Shown in pieces: positions 33,734 to 35,373 of a stretch of 35,373 nt of DNA (position 1 is the stretch's first letter; each line of letters opens with the position of its first letter). The translations under genes and the position numbers were made by a program. Below the pieces are notes generated by a model, which had not been told where the DNA came from, ran no database searches, and saw nothing but the letters and a program-made list of their open reading frames with translations. This DNA comes from Thermotogaceae bacterium. Its GTDB lineage: Bacteria; Thermotogota; Thermotogae; MWEM01. Location: assembly GCA_030445775.1 (NCBI GenBank), contig JASUTC010000010.1:1-35373 (forward strand). The letters run 5' to 3'.

Positions 33734-35002
33734 ATGAAAAAAGTATTGTTGACAGTTTTATTAGTTGCATTGTTGTCAGTGGCACTGTTTGCAGAAAAGA
33801 CAATCACAGTTGCTGCTGGTGCAGTAGGAATCGAATTGGAGCTTGCCAGACAGGCAGCTGCAGAATTTGAAGCGTTGTTCCCGGGAGTAAAGGTTAACGT
33901 TTTGGATACCCCGGACATGGTTCAGGACAGACTTGGACTCTATCTCCAATTCTTTGAAGCGCAGAGTGATAGAGTAGACGTTTATCAGGTGGATGTTATA
34001 TGGCCAGGAGATTTGGCACAACACTTTGTCGATCTTTACGAGTATGGCGCAAACGATTATGTACCCAATCACTTTCCGGCAATTGTTGAAAACAACACCG
34101 TAGATGGAAGATTAGTTGCTATTCCATGGTTTACAGATGCCGGTGTTCTTTATTACAGACAAGACTTGCTTGAAAAGTATGGTTTTGACGGTCCTCCGGA
34201 AACATGGGACGAACTTGAAGAAATGGCGCATGTTGTCATGGCTGGCGAAAAGAAGAACAATCCTGATTTCTGGGGTTTTGTTTTCCAGGGAAATGCTTAT
34301 GAAGGTCTTACTTGTGATGCCTTGGAATGGATTGCTTCCAACAATGGTGGAACCATTGTGAACAGAGACCAGGAAATTACCATTGCTAATCAAAATGCAG
34401 CTGAGATATTAGAACAAGTTGCTGGCTGGATTGGCGACATTTGTCCTGAAGGTGTTCTTGCCATGGATGAAGAAGGTGCAAGAAAAGTATGGCAGGCCGG
34501 AAATGCATTGTTCATGAGAAATTGGCCTTATGCTTATGCCCTTGGTAATGCAGATGACAGTGCCATCAAAGGTAAATTTGATGTAGCTGTTCTTCCTCAT
34601 GGAAAAGGAGAAAGTGCTGCAACACTGGGTGGTTGGCAGCTTGCTGTAAGTAAATACAGTAAAGATCCTGCACTGGCAGCACAAGTTGCATTCTTCATGG
34701 CAAATTATGACCATCAGAAGGCAAGAGCCATGGAATCTTATAACCCAACGATCAAGACGCTTTATCAGGATCCTGAAGTACTCGAAGCGGTACCTTTCTT
34801 TGGTTCACTTTACGATGTATTTACAAATGCTGTTGCAAGACCATCAACAGCTTCTGCTCCAAATTACAACGAAGTTTCAACACTCTTCTTCAAAGCTGTT
34901 CATCAAATCATCAGTGGGCAATCAAATGATGCATTGGCAACACTTGAAGAATTGGCATTGGATATTGCCGCTGTAACAGGTTTTGAACCAGTTTTTGAAT
35001 AA
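33734..35002 (+). CDS. Sugar ABC transporter substrate-binding protein
   Basis: A 422-residue family 1 binding protein. It has a signal peptide MKKVLLTVLLVALLSVALFA with cleavage before EKTITV and no lipobox, then AAEFEALFPGVKVNVLDTPDMVQDRLGLYLQFFEAQSDRVDVYQVDVIWPGDLAQHF. This resembles trehalose/maltose/alpha-glucoside binding proteins of the Thermotogales (TreE/AglE type), by memory. Its position behind the permeases and before a GH13 alpha-glucosidase supports an alpha-linked disaccharide ligand. AAGGAGG lies 7 bases before the ATG. Confidence 0.92.
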   Translation: MKKVLLTVLLVALLSVALFAEKTITVAAGAVGIELELARQAAAEFEALFPGVKVNVLDTPDMVQDRLGLYLQFFEAQSDRVDVYQVDVIWPGDLAQHFVDLYEYGANDYVPNHFPAIVENNTVDGRLVAIPWFTDAGVLYYRQDLLEKYGFDGPPETWDELEEMAHVVMAGEKKNNPDFWGFVFQGNAYEGLTCDALEWIASNNGGTIVNRDQEITIANQNAAEILEQVAGWIGDICPEGVLAMDEEGARKVWQAGNALFMRNWPYAYALGNADDSAIKGKFDVAVLPHGKGESAATLGGWQLAVSKYSKDPALAAQVAFFMANYDHQKARAMESYNPTIKTLYQDPEVLEAVPFFGSLYDVFTNAVARPSTASAPNYNEVSTLFFKAVHQIISGQSNDALATLEELALDIAAVTGFEPVFE

Positions 35003-35016
35003 GATTAAGTTTAATG

Positions 35017-35044
35017 CCCCCCCTTTTTTGGGGGGGATTTTTTT
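35017..35044 (+). terminator. Intrinsic terminator/attenuator between binding-protein gene and GH13 gene
   Basis: CCCCCCC-TTTTTT-GGGGGGG is followed by ATTTTTTT: a 7-base all-GC stem and a T run. AGGAGG of the next gene begins at the following bases, so the structure probably acts as a partial terminator that lowers expression of the enzyme relative to the binding protein. Confidence 0.8.
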
Positions 35045-35046
35045 AG

Positions 35047-35373
<327 letters not shown>

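Overview
The window looks like a chromosomal segment of an anaerobic sugar fermenter, most likely a member of the Thermotogota. That assignment is an inference from several things: moderately low GC, short non-lipoprotein signal peptides ending in FAE or FSE on the sugar-binding proteins, a pyruvate kinase with RLNTSH near its N-terminus, a pfkA-pyk pair, an AgpA-type glucan phosphorylase, CheD with CheB and CheR, and sugar ABC transporters that lack their own ATPase. No rRNA, tRNA, CRISPR or insertion sequence was seen. Genes are packed with gaps or overlaps of a few bases.

Layout. (1) 1-4583, minus strand: glgP-mtnA-tatD-hflK, probably one operon from an extended -10 promoter at about 4615; hflK runs off the left edge. 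(2) 4633-7450, minus strand: a Fur-family regulator and a zinc/manganese-type ABC importer (fur-znuA-znuC-znuB). (3) 7604-17969, minus strand: a nine-gene operon ending at a clear intrinsic terminator (about 7517-7545). It encodes a ROK repressor, an L-fucose-isomerase-like enzyme, a GPH-family symporter, an EamA-type exporter, an iron-type alcohol dehydrogenase, a transketolase split into N- and C-terminal subunits, a GH31 enzyme of the YihQ sulfoquinovosidase type, and an RpiB-like isomerase. (4) 18254-21260, plus strand, divergent from (3): a sugar ABC transporter (binding protein and two permeases). (5) 21261-23610, minus: cheD-cheB-cheR. (6) 23761-30421, minus: a ubiB-like kinase, a phasin-like protein, two poorly characterised proteins, pfkA, pyk and a secreted beta-propeller-like protein. 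(7) 30756 to the right edge, plus: a LacI repressor, a second sugar ABC transporter and the start of a GH13 alpha-glucosidase.

The most interesting part is region 3. Its gene set matches, step for step, the sulfoglycolytic transketolase (sulfo-TK) pathway known from Clostridium sp. MSTE9. In that scheme sulfoquinovosides are imported and hydrolysed by the GH31 enzyme, and sulfoquinovose (SQ) is isomerised to sulfofructose. The two-subunit transketolase then transfers C2 units to glyceraldehyde 3-phosphate, giving xylulose 5-phosphate and 4-deoxy-4-sulfoerythrose. The RpiB-like enzyme converts this to sulfoerythrulose, and a second transketolase cut yields sulfoacetaldehyde. The iron-type dehydrogenase reduces that to isethionate, which leaves the cell. 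No transaldolase, SF-1-kinase/aldolase or sulfoacetaldehyde dehydrogenase is present, so the other known SQ routes fit less well. I do not know of a characterised sulfo-TK operon in Thermotogota, but I cannot search for one.

Three details deserve attention. The GH31 enzyme keeps four of the five YihQ substrate-recognition positions but has Gln where YihQ has the sulfonate-binding Arg301. The RpiB-like enzyme has lost the phosphate-binding Arg/His signature expected of a sugar-phosphate isomerase. A terminator-like hairpin is embedded in the first codons of the divergent ABC permease gene.
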